47,807 bases of DNA from Maledivibacter halophilus (GCF_900167445.1 NZ_FUZT01000026.1:1-47807); one strand, 5' to 3'; positions 17,116 through 25,907 are shown, counted from the stretch's first letter. Numbers and translations: made by a program. Notes: a model not told the origin generated them from the sequence alone.

Positions 17116-17466
17116 ATGAGGAAACTTATAAATATATTTAAAATTTTGGCTGACGAAACTAGAATTAGAATTCTAGTGTTGCTTTATCACAAAAAACTGT
17201 GTGTATGTCAGATGCAAGGAGTAATGAAAGAAAGTCAACCTAAAATATCTAAGCATTTGGCAAAACTTAGAAATATGGGCTTTGTTAAAGATAAACGGGA
17301 AGAAAAGTTTATATTTTATTATTTGGATAGAGATAATGAAATACTAGTTTCGGTATTAGAAAATATATTAAGTAATATTGATGACTATCCAAAACTAAAA
17401 GAGGATTTAATAAGGATAAGCAACACAGATAATTATATTAAAGAGAAAATTAATAATAGTAAGTAG
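17116..17466 (+). CDS. ArsR-family metal(loid)-responsive transcriptional repressor
   Basis: 116 aa winged-helix protein. NIFKILADETRIRILVLL opens the helix-turn-helix domain, and KESQPKISKHLAKLRNMGFV is the recognition helix. The LCVCQM motif (Cys29, Cys31) matches the ELCVCDL metal site of As(III)/Sb(III)-sensing ArsR proteins. Beta wing KDKREEKFIFYYLD follows. It presumably represses its own operon with the downstream permease and thioredoxin-like gene, and releases DNA when cysteines bind a thiophilic metalloid. The actual inducer is unknown. Confidence 0.88.
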   Translation: MRKLINIFKILADETRIRILVLLYHKKLCVCQMQGVMKESQPKISKHLAKLRNMGFVKDKREEKFIFYYLDRDNEILVSVLENILSNIDDYPKLKEDLIRISNTDNYIKEKINNSK

Positions 17467-17516
17467 TAATTTTCTTTAAAGTATTAGAAAAGATATGACT
17501 AAAGGAGGTACTTATA

Positions 17517-18533
17517 ATGAACTTCATAACTCAAATATTTAATATCCTAAATGATCAACTATTAAAAATGACATGGCTATATGATATTGTAAAATTATTA
17601 GTGGAAAAAGTATTTAGACTAGACTATAGTAGCAAGTTAGGTGGGAGTGTGCATTTCTTTATTTATGATACAATAAAAATTTTCATACTTCTATCGGTTC
17701 TTATCTTTGCTATTTCCTATATACAAAGTTACTTTCCACCTGAAAGAACCAAGAAGATTCTTGGAGGGATTAAAGGGCTTAAAGGTAATATTTTAGGAGC
17801 ATTGCTCGGAACAATTACACCATTTTGCAGTTGTTCTAGTATACCAATTTTCATAGGTTTTACTTCAGCAGGATTACCATTAGGAGTTACTTTTTCTTTC
17901 TTGATATCTTCTCCAATGGTAGACTTAGCATCATTCTTACTATTGATGTCATTCTTTGGAGTAAAGATTGCTGCTGTCTATGTGATTGTGGGATTAATAC
18001 TAGCAGTTATAGGAGGAACTCTAATCGATAAACTTAATCTAGAAAAATATGTTGAAGGTTATGTTAAAGAAATAGAAGATGTTGATGTGGAAGTTGAAGA
18101 AATGACTCGCGAAGAAAGAATATCTTATTCAAAGGAGCAAGTTAAAGAAATTATTAACAGGGTATGGTTATATATTTTAATAGGAGTTGGTATAGGAGCG
18201 ACAATCCATAACTGGATACCTAAATCAGTAATTCAAAATGTTATTGGACAGAACAATCCTTTTTCAGTTCTGTTAGCAACACTAGTTGGAATACCAATGT
18301 ATGCAGATATATTTGGTACACTACCAATTGCAGAAGCACTATTTGGTAAAGGTGTGGGGATTGGTACAGTATTAGCATTTATGATGGCTGTGACGGCTTT
18401 ATCATTACCATCTATGATTATGCTAGGTAAAGTTGTAAAGCCAAAACTTCTAGGAATATTCATAGTAATAGTATCAGTAGGAATACTAATTATTGGATAT
18501 CTATTCAATATTTTTTCATATTTAATAGTTTAA
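17517..18533 (+). CDS. UPF0718/ArsP-type permease
   Basis: 338 aa integral membrane protein with about eight hydrophobic segments (first at about 45-68, last at 310-335) and a charged cytoplasmic loop at about 175-215. The family signature GTITPFCSCSSIPIFIGFTSAGLPLG (about residues 100-125) contains the adjacent cysteines seen in DUF318/YraQ permeases. Some members (ArsP) export trivalent organoarsenicals. AAAGGAGGT precedes the ATG 50 nt after arsR-like, so they are an operon. Efflux of an arsenical or another thiol-reactive compound is inferred from the regulator. Confidence 0.82.
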   Translation: MNFITQIFNILNDQLLKMTWLYDIVKLLVEKVFRLDYSSKLGGSVHFFIYDTIKIFILLSVLIFAISYIQSYFPPERTKKILGGIKGLKGNILGALLGTITPFCSCSSIPIFIGFTSAGLPLGVTFSFLISSPMVDLASFLLLMSFFGVKIAAVYVIVGLILAVIGGTLIDKLNLEKYVEGYVKEIEDVDVEVEEMTREERISYSKEQVKEIINRVWLYILIGVGIGATIHNWIPKSVIQNVIGQNNPFSVLLATLVGIPMYADIFGTLPIAEALFGKGVGIGTVLAFMMAVTALSLPSMIMLGKVVKPKLLGIFIVIVSVGILIIGYLFNIFSYLIV

Positions 18534-18573
18534 TAAAGAAGTATTATACAAAACTTGAAAAGGAGTGTGTATT

Positions 18574-18801
18574 ATGATAATTAGAGTATTAGGATCAGGT
18601 TGTACAAATTGTAAAAAATTAGAGGAGAATACGAAAAAAGCTCTGGAAGAATTGGGAATTGATGCAACAATAGAGAAGGTTACAGATTTTAAAGATATCA
18701 TGTCTTATGGTGTAATGAAAACACCAGCACTTGTTGTAGATGGAAAGGTGAAGGTTAAGGGTAGAGTGCCTTCTTCAGATGAACTAAAAAAATATCTATA
18801 A
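18574..18801 (+). CDS. small thioredoxin-fold redox protein
   Basis: 75 aa from ATG 18574 (AGGAG 8 nt upstream; the GTG at 18565 is inside the ribosome binding site). MIIRVLGSGCTNCKKLEENT contains the CxxC active site (about residues 10-13), MKTPALVVDGKV the cis-proline loop, and KGRVPSSDELKKYL the final helix. Proteins like this are often annotated as redox-active disulfide or MTH895-type thioredoxins and are frequently next to YraQ-type permeases. It is probably an electron or thiol partner of the permease. Confidence 0.85.
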   Translation: MIIRVLGSGCTNCKKLEENTKKALEELGIDATIEKVTDFKDIMSYGVMKTPALVVDGKVKVKGRVPSSDELKKYL

Positions 18802-18820
18802 AAAATGCTCTTGATAAAAA

Positions 18821-18859
18821 GCATGGCCGTTAATAATAGTTTTCGGTTATGTTTTTTTT
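18821..18859 (+). terminator. intrinsic terminator of the arsR-permease-thioredoxin operon
   Basis: GCATGGCCG pairs (with G-U pairs) with CGGTTATGT, followed by eight T. The gap from here to 19165 is AT-rich with no further recognisable element apart from AAGGAG before the next gene. Confidence 0.75.
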
Positions 18860-19165
18860 ATATACAAACTAAGGAAGTATACCGTAAATAAACTCTTATC
18901 AAAAAACAAATTAGTTTTATAACTACAAATAAACATTTGAGCAAATTGCCCTTCTGAATTATTATATTTATTAAAAAAATTATGGAACGATAAAATAAAA
19001 GTAATTTTGGAAAAAATTAGACGTTTTGGTGACGATGAAATATTAAAATATTAGTAAGTCAAACAATATTCGAAATAATCATACAATTCCTTGGTTTAGC
19101 AAAGAGAATTGAAAATCCTTTACTATTTCCTAAGTTGTATTTAAAAATATAAGGAGATATAAACT

Positions 19166-19840
19166 ATGAAAAATAATTATTATTCACAAAAACTAAATTC
19201 ACAAAAGCTATTTAATGTATATGAAACCAAAATTCCTAGAGTAAAACAATATTTAGATGCGGAAATCTCTTTTGTCAAAGATAATCTTACAGGTGGTGAA
19301 AGGATTCTAGAATTAGGAGCAGGTTATGGCCGTATTGTAAAGAAATTGTCAGGTAAATGCAAATCAATTGTAGGGATTGATATCTCTCTTGAAAACGTTA
19401 TCTTGAGTAGGGAGTACTTGAAGGACATCCATAATGCAAAAATTATAACTATGGATGTAAATAATCTTACATTCCAGGAAAAGTTCGATGTAATACTTTG
19501 CTTGCAAAACGGTTTGTCTTCAATGAAGATTACATCGTTAGATTTGATTAAAAGAATTTTGAAAATGACTGTAAGTGGTGGAAAAGTTTATTTTAGTACT
19601 TATAGTGAAAAATTTTGGGAGTATAGACTAATGTGGTTTAAGGAGCAGGCTAAGAAAGGGTTGTTGGGTGAGATTGACTTAGATAAAACAAAGGATGGAA
19701 TTATAGTTTGTAAGGATGGCTTTAAAGCAATTACTTGTACTCCAAAGGATTTAAAAACCATTGGAGATTTATCAGGGTATGAATATCAAATTCAAGAGGT
19801 AGATGAGTCAAGTGTCTTTCTTATTATTCATAAAAAGTAG
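19166..19840 (+). CDS. class I SAM-dependent methyltransferase
   Basis: 224 aa. Motif I is ILELGAGYGRIVKKL (about residues 48-62), motif II the acidic end VGIDISLENV, then ITMDVNNLTFQEKFDVILCLQN for motifs III/IV. No cysteine pattern of ArsM is present, so arsenite methylation is not supported despite the neighbouring arsR-like operon. The substrate is unknown. AAGGAGAT precedes the ATG; it is a stand-alone gene separated from the upstream operon by a terminator. Confidence 0.85.
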   Translation: MKNNYYSQKLNSQKLFNVYETKIPRVKQYLDAEISFVKDNLTGGERILELGAGYGRIVKKLSGKCKSIVGIDISLENVILSREYLKDIHNAKIITMDVNNLTFQEKFDVILCLQNGLSSMKITSLDLIKRILKMTVSGGKVYFSTYSEKFWEYRLMWFKEQAKKGLLGEIDLDKTKDGIIVCKDGFKAITCTPKDLKTIGDLSGYEYQIQEVDESSVFLIIHKK

Positions 19841-20093
19841 ACTTAAAACATGAAAAAAGTTTTAAGAGAAAAGGTGGTGTTTATATGAAATGATAGAATA
19901 AATCATAGTTTAATTAATTTTGAAAAATTTAGGACTCATATTATAGATATGTACAAGGAATTTTTCTTGAAAGATGCTTGCATCCTTTGTTTTCAAGGTC
20001 TGAAAAATTACAATATTTCATAGCCCTGTTATTTATATATTATACCGTAATAATTAATATCAAAAAGTGAAATTAATTTTGGGGGGATTGGGT

Positions 20094-21404
20094 ATGAAAG
20101 AGAAAGCGATAAAATCTGAAACCATGGTTAGGTTTATTTTTTTAAACCTTCTAGGAATTTTTATGTTTTTTATTCCAATAACAATTGGTGGAAGAAATAC
20201 AATACCAATTGACCATGTTGTAACCTTTATTCGTCAAATTCCTTATTTTGGTATACTTTATGCTGGAATAGTAATTATTATTGGGGCAATATTACCATTT
20301 ATTAAAAAGACTTGGAATAAAGACACTGTTACTGTAGTTTTTTCGATTTTTAAGGTGTTAGGAATTTTTGTGTATTTTACAGCTATATTCAAGCTTGGTC
20401 CTGATAGAATACAGGCACCTGGGATGCTGCCCTTTGTTTTTAATAAGGTAGTTATTCCAGTTACGATGCTGGTTCCCGTTGGAGCTGTATTTTTAGCCTT
20501 TCTAATGAATTATGGTTTTATGGAATTTATAGGAGTTTTTATGAGGCCTGTTATGCGTCCTATATGGAAGACCCCTGGACGCTCGGCTGTCGATGCGGTG
20601 GCATCCTTTGTGGGGAGCTATTCAGTAGGACTACTTATTACAAATAAGGTATATAAAGAAGGCTATTATTCCAACAAAGAAGCTTCTATTATAGCAACAG
20701 GATTTTCAACAGTCTCTGCAACTTTTATGGTTGTTGTAGCTGGAACATTGGGATTAATGGAGAAATGGAATATATATTTTTGGGGAACCCTTGCTATAAC
20801 CTTTATTGTAACTGCAATAACTACAAGAATTTATCCTTTATCAAAAAAATCCGATAAGGGCTATAATGGTAGAGAGGTTATACCCGAGACTAAAGCCGAA
20901 AAGGGAAAGCTGTTTTCTACAGCTTTGGAAGAAGGACTTAAATCCTGTCAAAGAGCTCCTGGGGTAGTAGAGGGAATTATAAGGAATTTTAAAGACGGTA
21001 TAGGACTTGCTCTTTCCATAGGACCGACACTTATGTCAATTGGCTTTTTTGGCCTTGTACTTGCTGAATTTACCCCTGTATTTGATATTATCGGATATAT
21101 TTTTGTCCCCTTTACAATGCTTTTAGGATTTGGAGCCGAAGCTACTTTACTTGCTAAGGCCTGTGCAATAAGCCTTGCAGAAATGTTTCTCCCAGCTAGC
21201 ATAGTTGCTTCTTCTTCTCCAATTGTTCAAGGAGTTGTAGCTATAGTTTGTGTTTCTGAATTACTTTTTTTCTCTGCATCTATTCCTTGTATTTTGGCAA
21301 CAGAAATTAATATTAATATTAAAGATCTTATAATTATATGGGTTGAAAGAATTATTTTGTCATTACTTTTAGCAACGCCCTTTGTTCACTTTTTTATTGT
21401 TTAA
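20094..21404 (+). CDS. YjiH-like membrane protein with nucleoside-recognition (Gate) domain
   Basis: 436 aa from ATG 20094; GGGGGG lies 7 nt upstream, while the GTG at 20067 precedes this site. About 10 hydrophobic segments are visible, with Gate-domain stretches ESVGSYSVGLLITNKVYKEG-like (about 170-200) and SVSATFMVVVAGTLG. Members resemble E. coli YjiH and spore-maturation proteins SpmA/B, likely small-molecule transporters. It stands alone, ending in a strong palindrome, directly before the microcompartment locus. A role in diol metabolism cannot be shown from sequence. Confidence 0.75.
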   Translation: MKEKAIKSETMVRFIFLNLLGIFMFFIPITIGGRNTIPIDHVVTFIRQIPYFGILYAGIVIIIGAILPFIKKTWNKDTVTVVFSIFKVLGIFVYFTAIFKLGPDRIQAPGMLPFVFNKVVIPVTMLVPVGAVFLAFLMNYGFMEFIGVFMRPVMRPIWKTPGRSAVDAVASFVGSYSVGLLITNKVYKEGYYSNKEASIIATGFSTVSATFMVVVAGTLGLMEKWNIYFWGTLAITFIVTAITTRIYPLSKKSDKGYNGREVIPETKAEKGKLFSTALEEGLKSCQRAPGVVEGIIRNFKDGIGLALSIGPTLMSIGFFGLVLAEFTPVFDIIGYIFVPFTMLLGFGAEATLLAKACAISLAEMFLPASIVASSSPIVQGVVAIVCVSELLFFSASIPCILATEININIKDLIIIWVERIILSLLLATPFVHFFIV

Positions 21405-21440
21405 TATTATTTAGAGATTTTATCTTTTTCATTACAGTAT

Positions 21441-21486
21441 TAAGGCTTTCATCCTACGGTTTCAATGGGAGGATGAAAGCCTTTAG
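21441..21486 (+). terminator. strong palindrome after the yjiH-like gene
   Basis: TAAGGCTTTCATCCT and AGGATGAAAGCCTTTA form a 15-bp perfect stem around a 14-nt loop. No T-run follows, so termination is likely but not certain. CAGTAT flanks it on both sides. Confidence 0.5.
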
Positions 21487-21552
21487 TGTTACAGTATAAA
21501 ATAAAAATATGAAACAATAATATAAAGAAATAAAACAACTATGTATTTAAAC

Positions 21553-21670
21553 GAGCAAATTGCATAATTACCTTACCTAAAAATTATCTATTACATGTGG
21601 TTTTAAAATCTTCAAAGCCATACCATATATATTATGCAATTGTGCCAAATTAGAGTTATGCAATTTCCTC
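21553..21670. repeat. dispersed repeat family 1, full 118-bp copy
   Basis: Ends GAGCAAATTGCATAATTAC and TTATGCAATTTCCTC are inverted repeats. The interior has GGTTTTAAAATCTTCAAAG, CCATACCATATATATTATG and CCAAATTAGAG. This is used as the reference copy; the closest relatives are 42459-42576 (same direction) and 46118-46212 and 41648-41720 (opposite direction). Confidence 0.75.
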
Positions 21671-21770
21671 AAACAACTATAATTTTGTTTTCTGCCTAAG
21701 ATATCGAAGAAAGACAATCTCGAATTAAAAGGTATTTTGAATAAATTATTTGATTTATTAGTACAGTAGG

Positions 21771-21803
21771 TTAAATTAAGTTTTGCTATAGGAAATCGAT
21801 ATA
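21771..21803. repeat. dispersed repeat family 2, one arm
   Basis: TTAAATTAAGTTTTGCTATAGGAAATCGATATA resembles the right arm of the copy at 3744-3845. Confidence 0.5.
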
Positions 21804-21839
21804 TAAATGTATGCCTTTAAAAGTTTAATTTGCGGTTGT

Positions 21840-21952
21840 AGCCACTGAGAATCCTTTTGGCTCATGTAATAAACCTGTTTTAGATTGAATAAAAAAGGAT
21901 AAACAGGTTTATAAAAATCGCTCAAAAGGAAACCTCAGAGGCTATTTCCTTT
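21840..21952 (+). ncRNA. riboswitch-like structured RNA upstream of the alcohol dehydrogenase gene
   Basis: Three stacked helices: P1 21840-21849 with 21934-21943 (one mismatch), P2 TCCTTTTG 21852-21859 with CAAAAGGA 21923-21930, P3 AAACCTGTTT 21871-21880 with AAACAGGTTT 21901-21910, separated by an 11/12-nt internal loop. An alternative hairpin, AAAGGAAA (21925-21932) with TTTCCTTT (21945-21952) enclosing CCT/AGG, would break P1 and P2. This is a switching layout. It matches no class I know; the cobalamin box is absent. A separate promoter at 21990 lies downstream, so control of adh is uncertain. Confidence 0.45.
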
Positions 21953-21989
21953 CTTAAGTTTTATTGGAGTATATCTATATATACTCGGA

Positions 21990-22018
21990 TTGTATTTAAA
22001 TAATTAATATAGTATAAT
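21990..22018 (+). promoter_or_regulatory. promoter of the microcompartment alcohol dehydrogenase
   Basis: TTGTAT (21990-21995) and TATAAT (22013-22018) with a 17-nt spacer. Confidence 0.6.
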
Positions 22019-22082
22019 TAATTTATATACAAACAAGTCTTAAAAGCTAGAGTACTTCTAAAGGATTTGGAGGGAAATAGCA

Positions 22083-23240
22083 GTGAAAAAATTTATAGTA
22101 TCACCTAAAATTATACACGAAAAAGGCGCAGTACAGTGTTTAAAAGATATGGATTTAGGAAAAGTACTAATAATTACCGATAGATTTATGGTTAAGCTTG
22201 ATATAGTTAAAAAAATAACGACTGTTTTGAATGTAAAATCATCAAAGTATCAAATTTTTTCTAAGGTAGAACCTAATCCTTCAGTTAATTTAGTAATTGA
22301 AGGACTACAAAATATGTTGGATTTTAAACCCAATACTATAATAGCGGTAGGTGGAGGTTCTGCAATAGATACAGCTAAAGGCATGATTCTATTTTTCAAC
22401 AATGTGATAAAGAAAAAAAACATAAAAGATATGAGGATTCCTTACTTTATAGCAGTTCCAACAACAAGCGGAACTGGTTCTGAGGTTACATCATATTCAG
22501 TTTTCACAAATTATAATGGCTCAAAAGTAGCTTTTAATGAGGATATAATGTTTCCAGATTTGGCAATATTGGATCCTGACTTCACTAGTACAGTGCCTCC
22601 AAAAGTTACTGCTGATACAGGAATTGATGTATTGACCCATGGATTAGAGGCCTTTGTATCCAATATGTCATCGGATTATACGGATATATTGGCACAGGGA
22701 GCTATAAAAGCAGTCTTTAATTATTTGTTAGCAGTCTATAGGGATGGCAGCAATATGTTGGCTAGAGAAAAAATGCATAATGCATCATGTATGGCAGGAA
22801 TAGCCTTTACAAATTCAGCCTTGGGAATTAATCACAGTATGGCCCACGCCTTGGGAGGGAAGTTCAAAGTATCCCATGGAAGGGCCAATGGAGTATTACT
22901 TCCATATGTAATAGAGTACAATTCGGGAATTGATGAATGTGATAAAGAGCTGGAAGGTTTTTGTGCTAAAAAATATGCATATATAGCCCATGTATTAGGC
23001 CTGCCTTGTACAACCATTAGGGCAGGAGTGAGGTCTTTAATTGAGGGAATAAGAGTTTTGAATAAAAAATTAAATATTCCGCTAACTATAAAAGAATTGG
23101 GAATTGGAAAAGATGAATTTAATGATTTTTTAGATGAAATGTCTAAATTAGCCATGGATGATATTTGTACCCAGGGAAATCCCAAAACTGTTGACAGAAA
23201 TAGTATAAAAAGCATATTTATTAGGGCCTATGGTAAATAA
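22083..23240 (+). CDS. iron-containing alcohol dehydrogenase (PduQ/EutG-like)
   Basis: 385 aa, GTG start with TTTGGAGGG about 7 nt upstream. It is a type III alcohol dehydrogenase: NAD site AVGGGSAIDTAKG (about residue 92), PTTSGTGSEVTSYSVF (about 128), and metal-ligand His residues in TGIDVLTHGLEAF, NHSMAHALGGKFKVSHGRANG. Next to pdu genes, such enzymes reduce propanal or 3-hydroxypropanal and regenerate NAD+ inside the compartment. No N-terminal encapsulation helix is visible. Transcribed from its own promoter, followed by a short palindrome (AAAGGGGAGT/ACTCTCCTTT, 23244-23268). Confidence 0.88.
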   Translation: MKKFIVSPKIIHEKGAVQCLKDMDLGKVLIITDRFMVKLDIVKKITTVLNVKSSKYQIFSKVEPNPSVNLVIEGLQNMLDFKPNTIIAVGGGSAIDTAKGMILFFNNVIKKKNIKDMRIPYFIAVPTTSGTGSEVTSYSVFTNYNGSKVAFNEDIMFPDLAILDPDFTSTVPPKVTADTGIDVLTHGLEAFVSNMSSDYTDILAQGAIKAVFNYLLAVYRDGSNMLAREKMHNASCMAGIAFTNSALGINHSMAHALGGKFKVSHGRANGVLLPYVIEYNSGIDECDKELEGFCAKKYAYIAHVLGLPCTTIRAGVRSLIEGIRVLNKKLNIPLTIKELGIGKDEFNDFLDEMSKLAMDDICTQGNPKTVDRNSIKSIFIRAYGK

Positions 23241-23359
23241 TTTTAAAGGGGAGTATACTCTCCTTTAATTATATCTATTTATGGATAAAAAATACTAAAA
23301 TTCGGGAAAAATCCAAACTTACTTATCTTTATTAAAATTTATAGTAGAGGGGGGGCTGT

Positions 23360-24613
23360 ATGGAGAAATTATTTCACCTTTCTGAAGTTATAGATATCGA
23401 TGTATTACAAAATATTCAAGATAGTTTTGCTAATGCTACTGGTCTGGGAGTGGTGGCGGTAGACTATAAAGGAGTACCTGTAACTGAATACAGCAATTTT
23501 TCTAATTTTTGTAGACTTATAAGAAGGAATTGCAAATGCAAAGAAAGATGTTTTTATTCTGATGCCCATGGAGGATTAGAAGCGGCAAGGGATGGGAGAC
23601 CTCATATATATATATGCCATGCAGGACTAGTGGATTTTGCAATACCTATAATTGTAAAAGGACAATATTTAGGCTCTATAATGGCAGGGCAGATAAAGGT
23701 TAAAGACAAAAGGTATATAGAAGATAAAAGCATGAAAGATACTATAGATATATGGGAAAAGAATCCAGAAATTTTAGAGGCATATGAAAAAGTGCCATCA
23801 ATATCCTACAAAAATGTTAGTGCAGCGGCTGATATGATGCATATTGTTGCTAACCATATAGTAGAAAAGGGACTTGCTAGTATTTATCAGGATGAGTTAA
23901 ACAAAAAAAATATGGAGTTACTTAAGGAGACCAAAATCAGATCAGAATTGGAAAAGGCATTAAAGAATGCAGAACTTAAAGCCCTACAGTCCCAGTTGAA
24001 TCCCCATTTTTTATTTAATGTATTAAATACAATAGGTAGATTGGCCCTTTTAGAAGGTGCAGTAAAGACAGAAGAATTAGTTTATTTTTTTTCTGAAATG
24101 TTGAGATATACCCTTAAAAAATCCACAAAAATGGTTACCTTGGAAGATGCCCTTAGCTATATTAAAAAATATCTTAGTATTCAAAAAATTAGATTCCCCG
24201 ATAGATTGGATTATAGTATAGATGTACCTGAGGATGTATTAGATATGAAACTTCCCTTTATGACACTGCAGCCCTTTGTAGAAAACGCTGTTAACCATGG
24301 AATAGAGCCTAAAAAAGAAGGTGGATTTGTCAATATTATAGGAAAAATTTTGAGAGAAGACCTACTTATTAAAATTGAAGATAACGGAATAGGAATGAAT
24401 GAAAATCAAGTTAAAATGATTTTACAAGAGACAGAAGAATACGATATTAGAAGCACCTCCACCGGTATCGGTATAAAGAATGTAAATAATATGTTGATAA
24501 ATTGTTTTGGAGAAGAATATGGAGTAAAAATAATCAGTAAAAAAAATAAAGGAACTACTGTTAAAATTAAAATACCACGAATAAATAATTCAAGGAGAGT
24601 TTTAAATGTGTAG
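23360..24613 (+). CDS. PocR-domain sensor histidine kinase
   Basis: 417 aa. Residues 1-170 form a PocR ligand-binding domain (ANATGLGVVAVDYKGVPVTE, then a cysteine-rich CRLIRRNCKCKERC stretch near 50-66). A coiled coil at about 175-205 leads to an LytS-type kinase: QLNPHFLFNVLNT with the phosphoacceptor His near 215, N-box QPFVENAVNHG, G boxes DNGIGM and TGIGIKNV. No membrane segment is seen, so it senses a cytosolic compound, probably the diol. GGGGGG precedes the ATG. It overlaps the response regulator gene by 8 nt. Confidence 0.93.
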   Translation: MEKLFHLSEVIDIDVLQNIQDSFANATGLGVVAVDYKGVPVTEYSNFSNFCRLIRRNCKCKERCFYSDAHGGLEAARDGRPHIYICHAGLVDFAIPIIVKGQYLGSIMAGQIKVKDKRYIEDKSMKDTIDIWEKNPEILEAYEKVPSISYKNVSAAADMMHIVANHIVEKGLASIYQDELNKKNMELLKETKIRSELEKALKNAELKALQSQLNPHFLFNVLNTIGRLALLEGAVKTEELVYFFSEMLRYTLKKSTKMVTLEDALSYIKKYLSIQKIRFPDRLDYSIDVPEDVLDMKLPFMTLQPFVENAVNHGIEPKKEGGFVNIIGKILREDLLIKIEDNGIGMNENQVKMILQETEEYDIRSTSTGIGIKNVNNMLINCFGEEYGVKIISKKNKGTTVKIKIPRINNSRRVLNV

Positions 24614-25421
24614 AGTATTATTGGTGGATGATGAGTATTTAGAAAGAGAAGCCTTGAAGATGATTTTAGATAAAAATATTGATTATGTGGATATAATAGG
24701 ACAAGCTAGTTCTGGAGAAGAAGCAGTAGAATTAACTGAAACCATTGATCCTGATGTTATATTTATGGATATAAAAATGCCTGGTATGGATGGCTTAGAA
24801 GCATCAAGGATAATAAAAGAAAAATATTGTGATAAGAAGATAATATTATTAACAGCATATGATGATTTTAATCTGGCCCAAAGAGCAATAAGGATAAATG
24901 TAGATGATTATGTTTTAAAGCCCATACGATGTAAAAAAATAATAGAGTTATTAGAGACCCATTATATGTCTAAGCAGAATGAAGAAAATATTGAAAATAG
25001 AAATAATAGATATTTGGAAAAGGCCTATACTAGGGAACTTTCTAAGGCTATTAGATATATAAAAAATAATTTTGAAGGAAGCTTAACATTGAATGATGTT
25101 GCAAATCATGTGAATTTAAGTACTTCATATTTAAGCAAATTGTTTAAGAAAGAGTTAGGAATGAATTTTACAGTTTTTCTTACAGACTGTAGAATGTCAA
25201 GGGCAAAGGAATTATTGGAAAATACAGATGAGCCTATAATAAATATTTCAATAGAATTAGGATACAATGAATCAAACTATTTCAGCAAGGTTTTCAGAAA
25301 AAAATATGGTGTTAATCCTTCAAAGTATAGAGAAATAAAAAAGGAAGAAAGGATAAAAAGACTAAAAAGTAATCCCCTAAGACGAGAGCCACCTAAAATG
25401 AATGGGAAATGGTATATATAA
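24606..25421 (+). CDS. AraC-family response regulator, probable activator of the microcompartment operon
   Basis: 271 aa. Receiver domain 1-120 with Asp8, Asp9, phosphoacceptor Asp55 in IFMDIKMPGMDG and LKPI lysine. Then an AraC-type double helix-turn-helix (about 143-245) with GSLTLNDVANHVNLSTSYLSKLFK and the signature NISIELGYNESNYFSKVFRKKYGVNPSKYR. Its ATG lies inside the end of the kinase gene, so they are translated together and form a pair. Divergent or nearby pdu operons are commonly controlled by PocR/AraC proteins, so activation of pduABCDE is inferred. A strong terminator follows. Confidence 0.93.
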   Translation: MCRVLLVDDEYLEREALKMILDKNIDYVDIIGQASSGEEAVELTETIDPDVIFMDIKMPGMDGLEASRIIKEKYCDKKIILLTAYDDFNLAQRAIRINVDDYVLKPIRCKKIIELLETHYMSKQNEENIENRNNRYLEKAYTRELSKAIRYIKNNFEGSLTLNDVANHVNLSTSYLSKLFKKELGMNFTVFLTDCRMSRAKELLENTDEPIINISIELGYNESNYFSKVFRKKYGVNPSKYREIKKEERIKRLKSNPLRREPPKMNGKWYI

Positions 25422-25440
25422 AAAAACAAAAAAACATCTA

Positions 25441-25495
25441 AAAAGGACAAAAAAGTATCATGTCCATAAGACATGATACTTTTTTGTCCTTTTTA
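25441..25495 (+). terminator. very strong intrinsic terminator
   Basis: A perfect 24-bp stem: AAAAGGACAAAAAAGTATCA continues to TGTC, then CATAA loop and the exact complement, ending TTTTTGTCCTTTTTATTTTA. It isolates the regulator genes from the shell operon. Being A-rich on the left arm, it could also act on the minus strand. Confidence 0.9.
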
Positions 25496-25634
25496 TTTTA
25501 CACTAAGAAAACATTTTTTTATCCTATGCTCATAAAAGATTACAGCGACATAGATTGTTTAAAAGATTATCATTAGGAATAAGGACTAGCTTTTAAGACT
25601 TGTTTAATTTTAAATGTATAAGGGAGGTTAGATT

Positions 25635-25907
25635 ATGGGTAATGAAGCCTTAGGAATGATTGAAACAAAGGGATTAGTAGCTTCAGTTGAAGCAGCAGAT
25701 GCTATGGTTAAAGCTGCAAATGTCAAACTTATAGGTTATGAAAAAATAGGCTCTGGATTAGTAACTGTAATGGTTAGAGGCGATGTTGGAGCTGTAAAGG
25801 CAGCCACAGATGCTGGAGCTGCTTCTGCCAAGAGGGTTGGGCAGTTGGTTTCTGTACACGTGATACCAAGGCCTCATAAGGACGTGGAAAACATTTTACC
25901 TAAATAG
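25635..25907 (+). CDS. pduA: microcompartment hexameric shell protein (BMC-H, PduA-like)
   Basis: 90 aa, single BMC domain forming hexameric facet tiles. LGMIETKGLVASVEAADAM is the family start and GYEKIGSGLVTVMVRGDVGAV contains the KIGSG pore loop identical to that of PduA. It ends in HVIPRPHKDVENILPK. GGGAGG precedes the ATG. It is the first gene of the operon; pduB follows after about 100 nt that include a hairpin. The second copy at 32638 is nearly identical, so one is PduA and the other PduJ by function. Confidence 0.95.
   Translation: MGNEALGMIETKGLVASVEAADAMVKAANVKLIGYEKIGSGLVTVMVRGDVGAVKAATDAGAASAKRVGQLVSVHVIPRPHKDVENILPK

Noticed and set aside
19166..19840. ArsM arsenite methyltransferase
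   Set aside because: The SAM motif is present, but the conserved ArsM cysteines are not, and a terminator separates it from the arsR-like operon.
21840..21952. Cobalamin riboswitch upstream of the B12-dependent locus
   Set aside because: GCCACTG and an AGGAAACCTC-like string recall parts of the B12 box, but the order and the AGCCAGGAGACCTGCC core are not present.
25500..25634. ANTAR/EutV-type leader in front of pduA
   Set aside because: No paired hexaloop hairpins with A1/G4 and no overlapping terminator were found; regulation by the AraC-type protein fits better.
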